Shown here piece by piece: positions 18,850 through 27,295 of a DNA stretch of 64,000 nucleotides (position 1 is its first letter; each line of letters opens with the position of its first letter). This stretch comes from Hyphomicrobiales bacterium (lineage in GTDB: Bacteria > Pseudomonadota > Alphaproteobacteria > Rhizobiales > Rhizobiaceae), in contig UBXM01000029.1 of NCBI GenBank assembly GCA_900469445.1, positions 82,557 to 146,556 on the forward strand, read 5' to 3'. The position numbers and the translations under genes were made by a program. The notes under the pieces are model-generated. The model was not told the DNA's origin. It saw only the letters and a program-made list of their open reading frames with translations, and did no database searches.

Positions 18850-20005
18850 CGCCGGAACGACCGGGGACGACAAGGCGCTTCGCCGGCGCGAGAAACTGAC
18901 TGCCTTCATTCGCGAGGAAGCGGCAGCCCAGGGCTTCGATCTCTGTCGCATCACCCTGCCGACAAGTATCCCGCGTGCGCCGGAACGGCTGGCAAACTTT
19001 CTCGACGACAGCCATCACGGAACGATGGAGTGGATGGCGGAAACGAAGGAACGCCGTGCCGACCCGAAGACACTGTGGGGCGAAGTGCGTTCGATCGTCA
19101 TGTTCGGGCTGAATTACGGCCCGGACGAGGATCCGCGTTATCTTTTGTCGATGAAGGACAAGGCGGCGATCTCGGTCTATGCCCGCAATCGCGATTACCA
19201 CGACGTTATCAAGGGACGGCTGAAAGAGATCGCCACCCGCTTTGCCGCGCGTGCCGGCGAAGACGTGAAAGTGTTCGTCGATACAGCGCCGGTGATGGAA
19301 AAACCGCTGGCGGAAGCTGCCGGTCTCGGCTGGCAGGGCAAGCACACCAATCTCGTCAGCCGCAGTCACGGCTCGTGGCTGTTTCTCGGCAGCCTGTTCA
19401 CCACGGCGGAACTGACGATCGACGAGCGTGACAAGGATCATTGCGGCTCGTGTCGCGCCTGTCTCGATGCCTGTCCGACAGCCGCTTTCCCGGCCCCCTA
19501 CCGGCTGGATGCGCGGCGCTGCATTTCCTATCTGACGATCGAGCACAAGGGGCCGATCGATCCTGAATTCCGGCCGCTGATCGGCAACCGCATCTATGGC
19601 TGCGACGACTGTCTTGCCGCCTGTCCGTGGAACAAGTTCGCGGCCAGCTCTTCCGAGATGAAGCTGAAGGCGCGCGAGGACCTGAAGGAACCGTCGATCG
19701 CATTTCTGCTGACGCTGGACGATCCGACGTTCCGCACCTTCTTTTCCGGTTCGCCGGTCAAGCGCATCGGGCGCGACCGGTTTATCCGCAACGTGCTGAT
19801 TGCGGCGGGCAATTCGGGTGATCCGCAATTCATCGCGCAATGCCGATTGCTGGCCGACGATGCCTCGCCTACCGTGCGCGGCATGGCCGTCTGGGCGCTG
19901 AAACGATTGATGGCGGATGACGCGTTTGCCGCATTCGCAGCAAAGCGCGATCCGGATAGTGATCCAGAGGTTCGCCAGGAATGGCAGATGGCAGGAGTGA
20001 ACTGA
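18830..20005 (+). CDS. queG: Epoxyqueuosine reductase
   Basis: QueG reduces epoxyqueuosine to queuosine in the wobble base of Asn, Asp, His and Tyr tRNAs, using cobalamin and two [4Fe-4S] clusters. The double ferredoxin-type motif is clear: CGSCRACLDACPTAAF and CDDCLAACPWN (residues about 205-275). YARNRDYHDVIKGRL and DTAPVMEKPLAEAAGLGWQGKH mark the cobalamin-binding family core, and a HEAT-like C-terminus follows. From ATG 18830 it has 391 residues. It overlaps the GST by 20 bp, and its TGA overlaps the next ATG by one base. Confidence 0.94.
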   Translation: MRTSISSAGTTGDDKALRRREKLTAFIREEAAAQGFDLCRITLPTSIPRAPERLANFLDDSHHGTMEWMAETKERRADPKTLWGEVRSIVMFGLNYGPDEDPRYLLSMKDKAAISVYARNRDYHDVIKGRLKEIATRFAARAGEDVKVFVDTAPVMEKPLAEAAGLGWQGKHTNLVSRSHGSWLFLGSLFTTAELTIDERDKDHCGSCRACLDACPTAAFPAPYRLDARRCISYLTIEHKGPIDPEFRPLIGNRIYGCDDCLAACPWNKFAASSSEMKLKAREDLKEPSIAFLLTLDDPTFRTFFSGSPVKRIGRDRFIRNVLIAAGNSGDPQFIAQCRLLADDASPTVRGMAVWALKRLMADDAFAAFAAKRDPDSDPEVRQEWQMAGVN

Positions 20006-20877
20006 TGACGGTGATGATTTTCGGCTGCGGTTATTCGGGCAAGGCAATCGCCAAGGCTTTTGCGGAACATGGATTTTCCGTTGCCGGTACGGTCCGCTCT
20101 GCCGAAAGCGCCGCAGTTCTTGGCACATATCAGATAACACCGTTCATTTTCGATGGCTCCGGCTTCAATGAAGAACTCAAGGTGGCGTTGCGCGATGTCA
20201 CCCATCTCGTCCAGTCCATTCCTCCGGGCAAGCAACACGATCCGCTGCTGCAGCTCATCTCCGGCGAGCTCCGTGCGCTCTGCCCTAAACTTGAATGGAT
20301 CGGGTATCTGTCCACCGTCGGGGTTTACGGAGATCACGGCGGCGGCTGGGTGACGGAGGAGACACCCGGCAGCCCGATCCTCGGCCGATCGATAGAACGC
20401 GTCGATACCGAAGAAGCCTGGGCCGAACAGGGCCGAATGGCTGGCGTGCCGGTCGCCGCCCTGCGCCTTTCCGGCATCTACGGGCCGGGACGCAATGCCT
20501 TTGTCAATCTTAACCGAGGCAGCGCGCGGCGCATCATAAAGAAGGATCAGGTGTTCAACCGCATCCGTGTCGAGGATATCGGCAGCGCCACCCTGTTTCT
20601 CGCCGAACGGAAACTTTCCGGCCTATATAATGTGACGGACAACGAGCCCTGCCCGCCACAGGATGTCATCACGGAAGCTGCCCGGCTGATGGGTGTCGAA
20701 CCACCGCCGGAAATCGACTTCGATAGCGCTGACATGACCCCGATGGCCCGCTCATTCTACGGCGCCAACAAGCGTGTCTCGAACGAAAAAATGCGTGCGC
20801 TGGGCTTCGAGTTCGCTTTCGCGAACTACCGGATTTCGCTCGCCCAGATGTGGTCAAACAATACCTGGCGGGGCTGA
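20005..20877 (+). CDS. NAD-dependent epimerase/dehydratase-like (YeeZ-type) protein
   Basis: This 290-residue extended short-chain dehydrogenase-like protein has the Rossmann motif MIFGCGYSGKAIAKAF at the N-terminus. WIGYLSTVGVYGDHGGGWVTE provides the Ser/Thr and Tyr region, and RLSGIYGPGRN is also recognisable. It resembles E. coli YeeZ, whose substrate is unknown. The canonical YxxxK is not obvious, so catalysis is uncertain. CAGGAG lies before ATG 20005, which overlaps the queG TGA (TGATG). The GST, queG and this gene probably form one transcript. Confidence 0.78.
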   Translation: MTVMIFGCGYSGKAIAKAFAEHGFSVAGTVRSAESAAVLGTYQITPFIFDGSGFNEELKVALRDVTHLVQSIPPGKQHDPLLQLISGELRALCPKLEWIGYLSTVGVYGDHGGGWVTEETPGSPILGRSIERVDTEEAWAEQGRMAGVPVAALRLSGIYGPGRNAFVNLNRGSARRIIKKDQVFNRIRVEDIGSATLFLAERKLSGLYNVTDNEPCPPQDVITEAARLMGVEPPPEIDFDSADMTPMARSFYGANKRVSNEKMRALGFEFAFANYRISLAQMWSNNTWRG

Positions 20878-21259
20878 TTTTCCCGATTTGAAACGGTTGA
20901 AATTTTCATCCCGAGGCCGTCTCCGGGTTAATATTTCTTAATTCTTACGGCAGATCGCCACATAATTTGTCCAATTTGGGCAGAAATCGCTCTGCGACAA
21001 CAAATTTTTTTCGCGTCATTTCGTGAACAGAGTCAGTCACGCATTATTGCAGGAACGTGATTTCGTTTAACGCCTGATTCGTAAGGTTTTATTCCAATAT
21101 CGATTAGCCGGCTCGTTAAAAAGATCGATAGCAATGTAATCACAAATGTTACGCCCGTTAACATTCCGTGATTTTAAACCCCACGTTTTCGCCATTTTTC
21201 GGCTCGCCTTAGCCCAATTGCACGCAACGTGCAGGGACTTAACGACGGGGACGACCGAC
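20878..21259. other. Intergenic region, AT-rich, promoter area of rlpA-like gene
   Basis: This 382-bp stretch is clearly more AT-rich than its surroundings, with several TTAA tracts (20928-20942) and a short hairpin (TGCACG at 21219-21224 with CGTGCA at 21228-21233) just before the next gene. I found no convincing ORF or RNA gene. It most likely holds the promoter and leader of the rlpA-like gene. Confidence 0.5.
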
Positions 21260-21667
21260 TTGAAAACAGTTCGACGCCTAACTGCCGCCACGGCCGCCAT
21301 TGCTGCTTTTGCACTTCTCGGCCAGGCACAGGCCAATGCTGCGCCCGGATGCGGACATGCATCCTGGTATGCTCTCACCTCCAAGACCGCATCCGGTGAA
21401 CGGATGAATGCGGCCAAGCTCACCGCCGCGCATCGCTCGCTGCCTTTCGGCACCAAGGTTCTGGTGACCAACAAGCGCAACGGCAAAAGCGTCGTCGTGC
21501 GCATCAACGATCGCGGACCTTTCATCCGCGGCCGGGTCATCGACGTATCCAAGGCTGCTGCCAAGAACATCGGCATGGTGTCTTCCGGCACCGCACAGGT
21601 CTGTTATCAGATCGTAGCCGACAGCAAGAAGGTTGCAGGCAAGGGCATGAAGGACGTCGACGGCTAA
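21260..21667 (+). CDS. rlpA: RlpA-like septal ring lytic transglycosylase (double-psi beta-barrel)
   Basis: The chosen TTG start at 21260 gives 135 residues. They consist of a Sec signal peptide ([19 protein letters not shown], cleavage near ANAA) and a single double-psi beta-barrel domain with the RlpA signature [23 protein letters not shown] and the catalytic-region [16 protein letters not shown]. RlpA cleaves denuded glycan strands in peptidoglycan at division sites. The protein lacks a C-terminal SPOR domain, so septal targeting would need a partner. GGGGA lies eight bases before the TTG. An ATG at 21146 would add 38 residues with no signal-like character. Confidence 0.85.
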   Translation: MKTVRRLTAATAAIAAFALLGQAQANAAPGCGHASWYALTSKTASGERMNAAKLTAAHRSLPFGTKVLVTNKRNGKSVVVRINDRGPFIRGRVIDVSKAAAKNIGMVSSGTAQVCYQIVADSKKVAGKGMKDVDG

Positions 21668-21787
21668 GCCACGTCATCCTCTTGCACAAAGGGACAGGCC
21701 TTGCCGCGGCAGGCCTCCCCCTTGCCCTTCTGCCTGATCGCGGTTACGACCGGCTCCATACGGGTCCAACCGAAACGGAGTTAAGAC

Positions 21788-23077
21788 ATGCGACTGGGCG
21801 GGCGAGTAGCCGGAGCGATCGAAGTTCTGGCAGATATTGAAGCACGCAAACGCCCGGTGGCGGATGCTCTTAAAGACTGGGGCCTTGCCCATCGTTTCGC
21901 CGGATCCGGTGATCGGGCAGCTATCGGCAACATCGTCTACGACGCGCTGCGCATGCGGCTTTCCCATGCCTGGCTGATGGATGACGAAAGTCCCGTTGCG
22001 CTCGCTTACGCCGTTCTGCTGCGCCAGTGGGGATTTACCACCGAAACGCTCGCTGCCGAATTCGCTGACGACAAGTTCGCACCGCCGGCCCTGACGGAAG
22101 CCCAGATTTCCGCTTTTTCCAGCCGAAACCTCGATGATGCGCCGCTGCATGTGCAGGGCGATATTCCCGATTGGGTCCAGCCGTCCTTCGAGGCCAATTT
22201 CGGCGACAGCTGGCTGGCCGAAGCAAAAGCGCTCGCCGACCGCCCGACACTCGATCTTCGCGCCAATACGCTGAAGGCCGGTCGCGACAAGGTGGTGAAG
22301 GCGCTTGATCGCTCCGGCGCGAAAGCGGCCACCATTGCCCGTAACGGCATTCGCATTGCGGCCGGCGAAGGCGCGTCGCGCCTGCCGAACGTCACGGCCG
22401 AGCTCTCCTTCCAGAAGGGCTGGTTCGAGGTTCAGGACGAAGGTTCGCAGGTCGTGGCCGATCTGGTTCAGCCCGGCGAACACGATCAGGTGCTGGATTA
22501 TTGCGCCGGCGGCGGCGGCAAGACGCTCGCCATGTCGGCGGCCATGCACAATAAGGGTCAGGTTCACGCCTATGATGCCGACCGCAAGCGGCTGGCACCG
22601 ATCATCGAACGTTTGCGCCGGGCCGGTACCCGCAACGTTCAGGTCCATGACGATCCGCGCCAGCTCGAAGCCCTGAGAGACAAGCTTGATGCCGTTCTGG
22701 TCGACGCGCCCTGCACCGGTACCGGAACATGGCGTCGCCGCCCCGACACGAAATGGCGGCTGACACAGAAGAACCTCGACGAGCGGATTGCCCAGCAGCA
22801 GGATGCGCTTGGCGAAGCGGCGAAGTTCGTGAAGCCCGGCGGAGCCTTGCTTTACGTTACCTGTTCAGTCCTGCCGGAAGAAAACGATCGCCAGGTCGAG
22901 CGTTTCTGCGCCGAAAACCCGGCCTTCTCGATCAGCTCCGTAGCCGATGACTGGACAAAAATTTTCGGTTCGCAGGCGCCGCGTCCTCGCGTTGCGGATG
23001 CAGGCACGATCACGCTGTCTCCCGCAAGTACCGATACGGACGGATTCTTTTTCTGCCGCATGCAACGCAAGGTGTAA
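21788..23077 (+). CDS. rsmB: RsmB/NOP-family rRNA (cytosine-C5)-methyltransferase
   Basis: This 429-residue SAM-dependent m5C RNA methyltransferase has an N-terminal NusB-like helical region and the SAM site LDYCAGGGGKTLAM (about residues 236-249). Motif IV is DAPCTGTGTWRRRPD, and motif VI TCSVLPEEN carries the second catalytic cysteine. Both cysteines of the RsmB mechanism are present. The likely target is C967 of 16S rRNA by analogy, but paralogues in the family modify other sites. It stands alone. Confidence 0.88.
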   Translation: MRLGGRVAGAIEVLADIEARKRPVADALKDWGLAHRFAGSGDRAAIGNIVYDALRMRLSHAWLMDDESPVALAYAVLLRQWGFTTETLAAEFADDKFAPPALTEAQISAFSSRNLDDAPLHVQGDIPDWVQPSFEANFGDSWLAEAKALADRPTLDLRANTLKAGRDKVVKALDRSGAKAATIARNGIRIAAGEGASRLPNVTAELSFQKGWFEVQDEGSQVVADLVQPGEHDQVLDYCAGGGGKTLAMSAAMHNKGQVHAYDADRKRLAPIIERLRRAGTRNVQVHDDPRQLEALRDKLDAVLVDAPCTGTGTWRRRPDTKWRLTQKNLDERIAQQQDALGEAAKFVKPGGALLYVTCSVLPEENDRQVERFCAENPAFSISSVADDWTKIFGSQAPRPRVADAGTITLSPASTDTDGFFFCRMQRKV

Positions 23078-23106
23078 ATTCTACCCAGGAAGATCAACCA
23101 TAACTT

Positions 23107-23132
23107 CAAACCGTTCTAAACTAGAACGTTTG
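23107..23132. promoter_or_regulatory. Inverted repeat upstream of irpA, candidate iron-responsive operator
   Basis: A perfect inverted repeat CGTTCTA-AAC-TAGAACG (23112-23128) is flanked by CAAAC and GTTTG, extending the symmetry apart from one extra base. It lies 73 bp before the irpA start. The TTCTAAA half-site is shared with Irr iron boxes, but the full Irr consensus is not met. Which regulator binds is unknown. Confidence 0.45.
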
Positions 23133-23204
23133 ACACCACTTTTAATTCGCGCCAAGAACTCTCATTCGCGACGTCGTGGGACCGACGCCGCAGAGGAGAG
23201 GGAC

Positions 23205-24482
23205 ATGACCCGCAAAACCCTGATCGGCGCCGCACTGGCGTTTTTTGCCGCCTCGACGGTGTTTACGTCGATACCGGCTCGCGCAGAAACTACACCGGCC
23301 GCCGTCTTGAAGCACTATGCCGAATTGGCGCAGGCGAAATACGAGGACTCGCTGACGACGGCGCAGGCGCTCGACAAGGCGATCGACGCCCTGATCGCCA
23401 AGCCCGACGAAGACACGCTGAAGGCTGCCAAGGCAGCCTGGATCGCGGCCCGCGTGCCTTATCAGCAATCGGAAGTCTATCGTTTCGGCAATCCGATCGT
23501 CGACGAATGGGAAGGCAAGGTGAATGCCTGGCCGCTCGACGAAGGCCTGATCGATTATGTCGATGCATCCTACGGCACAGAGAGCGATGAAAACGCGCTT
23601 TATACGGCCAATGTGATCGCCAATCCCAAGCTCAAGATCAACGGCGAAGAGATCGACGTCACCGAGATCACGCCCGAGGCGCTTCGCGGCCTGCATGAGG
23701 CCGGCGAGATCGAGGCGAATGTCGCGACCGGTTATCACGCGATCGAGTTCCTGCTCTGGGGCCAGGACCTGAACGGGACCGAGGCAGGTGCCGGCAAACG
23801 CCCCTATACCGATTACGACAAGGCCAATTGCACCGGCGGCAATTGCGACCGCCGCGCCGCCTATCTGAAGGCCGCTTCGACCTTGCTGATCGCGGATCTT
23901 GAAGACATGGTGAAGGCCTGGGCACCGGATGGCGAAGCGACGAAAAATGTCGAAGCCGATGGCAATGCGGGTCTCACCGCGATCCTGACCGGCATGGGTT
24001 CACTTTCCTATGGAGAGCTTGCCGGCGAGCGGATGAAGCTCGGCCTGCTGCTGCACGATCCGGAAGAAGAGCATGATTGCTTCTCCGACAATACCTATGC
24101 CTCGCATCTGAACGATGCGATCGGCATCAAGTCTGCCTATACGGGTGAATATACCCGCGTTGACGGCACCAAGATGAAGGGGCCTTCGCTTTCCGATCTG
24201 GTCGCCGCCAAGGACAAGGCGCTCGATACGGAGATCAAGGGCAAGCTCGACACGACGCTCGCAGCCATGAACGTCATGAAGGACCGCGCCCAGAAGGTCG
24301 AGGCCTATGACCAGATGATCGGCGAGAACAATGCCAAGGGCAATGAGGTCGTGCAGAAGGCGATCGACGGGCTGATCGACCAGACCAAGAGCATCGAACG
24401 CGTCATCGCGTCGCTGGATCTCGGCAAGATCGAACTTGAAGGCTCCGACAGCCTCGATAATCCTGACGCTGTCTTTAAATAA
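23205..24482 (+). CDS. irpA: Imelysin family iron-regulated protein IrpA (COG3487 type)
   Basis: This periplasmic protein has 425 residues. It consists of a signal peptide (MTRKTLIGAALAFFAAS, cleavage near ARA) and two four-helix imelysin (peptidase M75-like) bundles. The hallmark GxHxxE is present in GYHAIEFLLWGQ (about residue 184). A CTGGNC pair could form a disulfide. Imelysins are thought to bind iron in the periplasm rather than act as peptidases. AGGAGAGG precedes ATG 23205. It heads a four-gene cluster with a di-haem oxidoreductase, a second imelysin and a DUF1513 protein. An inverted repeat in front suggests regulation. Confidence 0.85.
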   Translation: MTRKTLIGAALAFFAASTVFTSIPARAETTPAAVLKHYAELAQAKYEDSLTTAQALDKAIDALIAKPDEDTLKAAKAAWIAARVPYQQSEVYRFGNPIVDEWEGKVNAWPLDEGLIDYVDASYGTESDENALYTANVIANPKLKINGEEIDVTEITPEALRGLHEAGEIEANVATGYHAIEFLLWGQDLNGTEAGAGKRPYTDYDKANCTGGNCDRRAAYLKAASTLLIADLEDMVKAWAPDGEATKNVEADGNAGLTAILTGMGSLSYGELAGERMKLGLLLHDPEEEHDCFSDNTYASHLNDAIGIKSAYTGEYTRVDGTKMKGPSLSDLVAAKDKALDTEIKGKLDTTLAAMNVMKDRAQKVEAYDQMIGENNAKGNEVVQKAIDGLIDQTKSIERVIASLDLGKIELEGSDSLDNPDAVFK

Positions 24483-24511
24483 CCGACGAAAAGGCGGCAG
24501 CCGCCACTACG

Positions 24512-26182
24512 ATGAAAAAGAACCCCTCCCCAACCCCTCCCCACAAGGGGGAGGGGCTTAACCTGCAGCCTCCCTTTCGCCTTGACGCGCATGGCGATGC
24601 AGGTGCCGCTTGCTTTCTCCCCCCTTGTGGGGGAGATGCCGGCAGGCAGAGGGGGTCTTGGAGCCAATTGCTCCTGCCTCTTCTTTCCGGCGCACTCGTG
24701 CTGGTGCCGCTGATTGCGACCGGCAGCGAAAGCCAGTTGCCCAAGGCACGCACAGACCTCAATCCGAAGGATTTGAAACGCGTTGAACGCGTGACGAAAC
24801 CGACGACGGATTTTTCCAAGGCGGAACAGTTCGAGACCATGTCCGGCGGCGCTGCGACAACCAAAGCGATCGTCAACGGCGATGCGTTCTCGCATTTTTC
24901 GCCGAATATCACCTTCGAGGAAGAGCAGAATTTCAAGCTCGGCAATGCGCTGTTCACCAAGCTGTGGGTTTCCTCCCCCTCCTCCACTCAGGCTTCCGAT
25001 GGCCTCGGGCCGCTGTTCAATGCGCGCGCCTGCCAGAGCTGCCATCTGAAAGATGGCCGTGGCCATCCGCCGGAAGGTGCTGCCGACGCGACCTCGATGT
25101 TTCTCCGTCTTGCGCGCCCCGCCCGCACCGACGAGGAACGCGAGGCGATCTCCGATTACCGCAAGCTGAATTTCCCGGATGCCGTCTATGGCGAGCAGTT
25201 CCAGGATCTCGCCGTTCCCGGCCTTGCCTCGGAAGGGAAGATGGAAATTTCCTATCAGGAGGTTCCGGTCACGCTCGGCGATGGCGAAGTCGTCAGCCTG
25301 CGCAAGCCGACCTATTCGGTCAGCAATCTCGGCTACGGCCCGATGGAAGGCGATGTGACGCTTTCGCCCCGTATCGCCCCGCCGATGATAGGCATGGGGC
25401 TGATCCAGGCGATCCACGAGGCCGATATTCTGGCCAATGCCGATCCCGACGACAGGGATGGCGACGGCATATCCGGCAAGGCGGCACTGGTGCGCGATCA
25501 CATGACCGGGGAGCTGAAGCTCGGCCGGTTCGGCTTCAAGGCGCAGAATGCCTCGATCCGCGACCAGTCATCCGGCGCGTTTACCGGCGATATCGGCATT
25601 TCGACGCCCGACACGCCCTTTTCGCATGGCGACTGCACCAAGGCGCAAGATGCCTGCCTTGCGATGCCGACCGGCGTACAGGAGAGGCTGGGACCGGTCG
25701 AGGCGCCCGATCCGGTGCTGTCGCTCGTTACCTTTTATTCGGAAAACCTTGCTGTGCCCGCCCGCCGCAACATCGACTACCCCACGGTGCTGAAGGGCAA
25801 GGAAATGTTTTACTCGGCCGGTTGCACCGCCTGCCACACGCCGAAATTCGTCACCCGCCGCGACGCCGGCAACAAGGCGCATGCCTTCCAGCTGATATGG
25901 CCCTATTCGGATTTCCTGCTGCATGACATGGGCGAAGGTCTGGCGGATGGTCAGCAGGTGGGCGTGGCGAACGGGCAGGAGTGGCGCACCCAGCCGCTCT
26001 GGGGCATAGGCCTGACCAAGACCGTCAATAACCACACATTCTTTCTGCATGACGGGCGCGCCCGCAATCTCACTGAAGCGATCCTCTGGCATGGCGGCGA
26101 GGCGGAAGCGGCGCGCAGTGCATTTGCCGCCATGGACAAACAGGACCGTACGGCCCTTCTCACATTCCTGGAGTCGCTCTGA
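24512..26182 (+). CDS. Di-haem thiol oxidoreductase-like protein (DUF1111)
   Basis: This exported c-type cytochrome of the DUF1111/COG3488 family has two CxxCH haem sites, CQSCH (about residue 175 from ATG 24512) and CTACH (about residue 440). A Ca-like loop DPDDRDGDGISGK and a C-terminal HDGRARNLTEAILWHGGEA are typical. The start is uncertain. ATG 24512 gives 556 residues, but residues 5-50 come from an inserted palindromic repeat and do not look like a signal peptide. A TTG at 24668, with GGAG five bases before, gives a proper signal (LLLPLLSGALVLVPL). It is third-party redox equipment for the imelysin pair and overlaps the next gene by one base. Confidence 0.8.
   Translation: MKKNPSPTPPHKGEGLNLQPPFRLDAHGDAGAACFLPPCGGDAGRQRGSWSQLLLPLLSGALVLVPLIATGSESQLPKARTDLNPKDLKRVERVTKPTTDFSKAEQFETMSGGAATTKAIVNGDAFSHFSPNITFEEEQNFKLGNALFTKLWVSSPSSTQASDGLGPLFNARACQSCHLKDGRGHPPEGAADATSMFLRLARPARTDEEREAISDYRKLNFPDAVYGEQFQDLAVPGLASEGKMEISYQEVPVTLGDGEVVSLRKPTYSVSNLGYGPMEGDVTLSPRIAPPMIGMGLIQAIHEADILANADPDDRDGDGISGKAALVRDHMTGELKLGRFGFKAQNASIRDQSSGAFTGDIGISTPDTPFSHGDCTKAQDACLAMPTGVQERLGPVEAPDPVLSLVTFYSENLAVPARRNIDYPTVLKGKEMFYSAGCTACHTPKFVTRRDAGNKAHAFQLIWPYSDFLLHDMGEGLADGQQVGVANGQEWRTQPLWGIGLTKTVNNHTFFLHDGRARNLTEAILWHGGEAEAARSAFAAMDKQDRTALLTFLESL
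24523..24660. repeat. Palindromic repeat element (RIME-like) spanning irpA-DUF1111 junction
   Basis: Two GC-rich palindromes occur: CCCCTCCCC with GGGGAGGGG (24534-24556), and TCTCCCCCC with GGGGGAGA (24616-24636). The sequence CCCCACAAGGGGGAG in the first recurs inverted in the second, so the unit of about 140 bp has inverted ends. Rhizobial chromosomes carry dispersed two-palindrome intergenic elements of this kind. Its position overlaps the N-terminal coding part of the next gene. Confidence 0.7.
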
Positions 26183-27294
26183 TGCGCAAGACCCTTGCCG
26201 CTGGCCTGATCGCGCTGCTTCCCGCAGTCTTTGCCCCCGCCGCCTTTGCACAGGAGGCCGATACTGCGCCAACGGTGGAACTTCCGGCAGCGACAGTGAC
26301 CAAGGTGATGACGGCAGCAGTCGATGGCTTCATCCGGCCAGGATATGACGCATTCCAGAAATCCGCAGAAGACATGACGGCGACGGTGAAGACGCTCTGC
26401 GCCGCGCCGTCGCCAGCCAATTACGATGCGGCGAAAGCCGGCTTCGGCATGCTGGCGACCAGCTGGGCACATATCGAGATCGTCCGTACCGGGCCGGTCA
26501 TCGAGCAGAACCGCTTCGAACGCATCCTGTTTTATCCCGACCGCAAGAGCACCGGCCTGAAACAGGTTCAGGCGGTGCTTTCCAAATCCGACGATACCGC
26601 GACGGACCCGAAGACGCTCGCGACCAAGAGCGTGGCGACGCAAGGGCTTGGTGCGCTTGAATATCTTCTCTTCGGAACGGGTTCAGATACGCTTATTTCC
26701 GGAAATGACTTCCGTTGCCGTTACAGCTCGGCGGTGGCGGAGAATATCGGCAATGTCGCCGCGGAAATTGCCGGCATCTGGGATGCGCCGGACGGTATCC
26801 AGAAGGCTTGGGAGCAGCCCGGGATTGATAATCCCGTTTTCCGCACCGGTGGCGAGGCGATTACCGGGCTTCTCGGCATTCTCGTACATGGCGCGGAAGC
26901 CGTGCGCGACCAGCGGATCGAGACCTTCTACAAGGGTGCCGACAACGCGAAATTCCCCAAACAGGCGCTGTTCTGGCGCTCCGAAAATACCTGGCCAATG
27001 ATCAGGGCCAATCTTGATGGTCTCTCCGAACTGCTGGTCACATCCGGCATGGTGGACCTGCTGCCGGAAAAAGACCGGGCGATCGTGGCGGCAACGGAAG
27101 ATAAATTGAAGTCCATGGCCACGCTCACCGAGGACGTAACCACGGATCTCGAAAAGGCCGTGGAAGACGCGAGCGAGCGCCAAAAACTCGACACGCTGCT
27201 TGCCGACGGCAAGGATGTGATTTCCAAGCTCAACGATGGATATGGCGGCGCGATCGGCCTCTCATCCGGTTTCTCCTTCGCCGACGGAGACTGA
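26182..27294 (+). CDS. Imelysin-like periplasmic protein (COG3489 type)
   Basis: This second imelysin-fold protein has 370 residues with a signal peptide (MRKTLAAGLIALLPAVFAPAAFA) and two helical bundles. At the position of the IrpA motif GYHAIEFLLWG it reads GLGALEYLLFG: the glutamate is kept, but the histidine is glycine. It therefore probably binds metal differently or is a structural partner. Its ATG overlaps the stop of the DUF1111 gene (TGATG), indicating translational coupling. The next gene follows with no room for a promoter. Confidence 0.82.
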   Translation: MRKTLAAGLIALLPAVFAPAAFAQEADTAPTVELPAATVTKVMTAAVDGFIRPGYDAFQKSAEDMTATVKTLCAAPSPANYDAAKAGFGMLATSWAHIEIVRTGPVIEQNRFERILFYPDRKSTGLKQVQAVLSKSDDTATDPKTLATKSVATQGLGALEYLLFGTGSDTLISGNDFRCRYSSAVAENIGNVAAEIAGIWDAPDGIQKAWEQPGIDNPVFRTGGEAITGLLGILVHGAEAVRDQRIETFYKGADNAKFPKQALFWRSENTWPMIRANLDGLSELLVTSGMVDLLPEKDRAIVAATEDKLKSMATLTEDVTTDLEKAVEDASERQKLDTLLADGKDVISKLNDGYGGAIGLSSGFSFADGD

Positions 27295-27295
27295 C

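Noticed and set aside
24523-24660. Reading the GC-rich palindromes as a CRISPR array or terminator pair
   Set aside because: There are only two inverted units with no spacer-repeat periodicity; they lie inside or at the edge of a coding frame.
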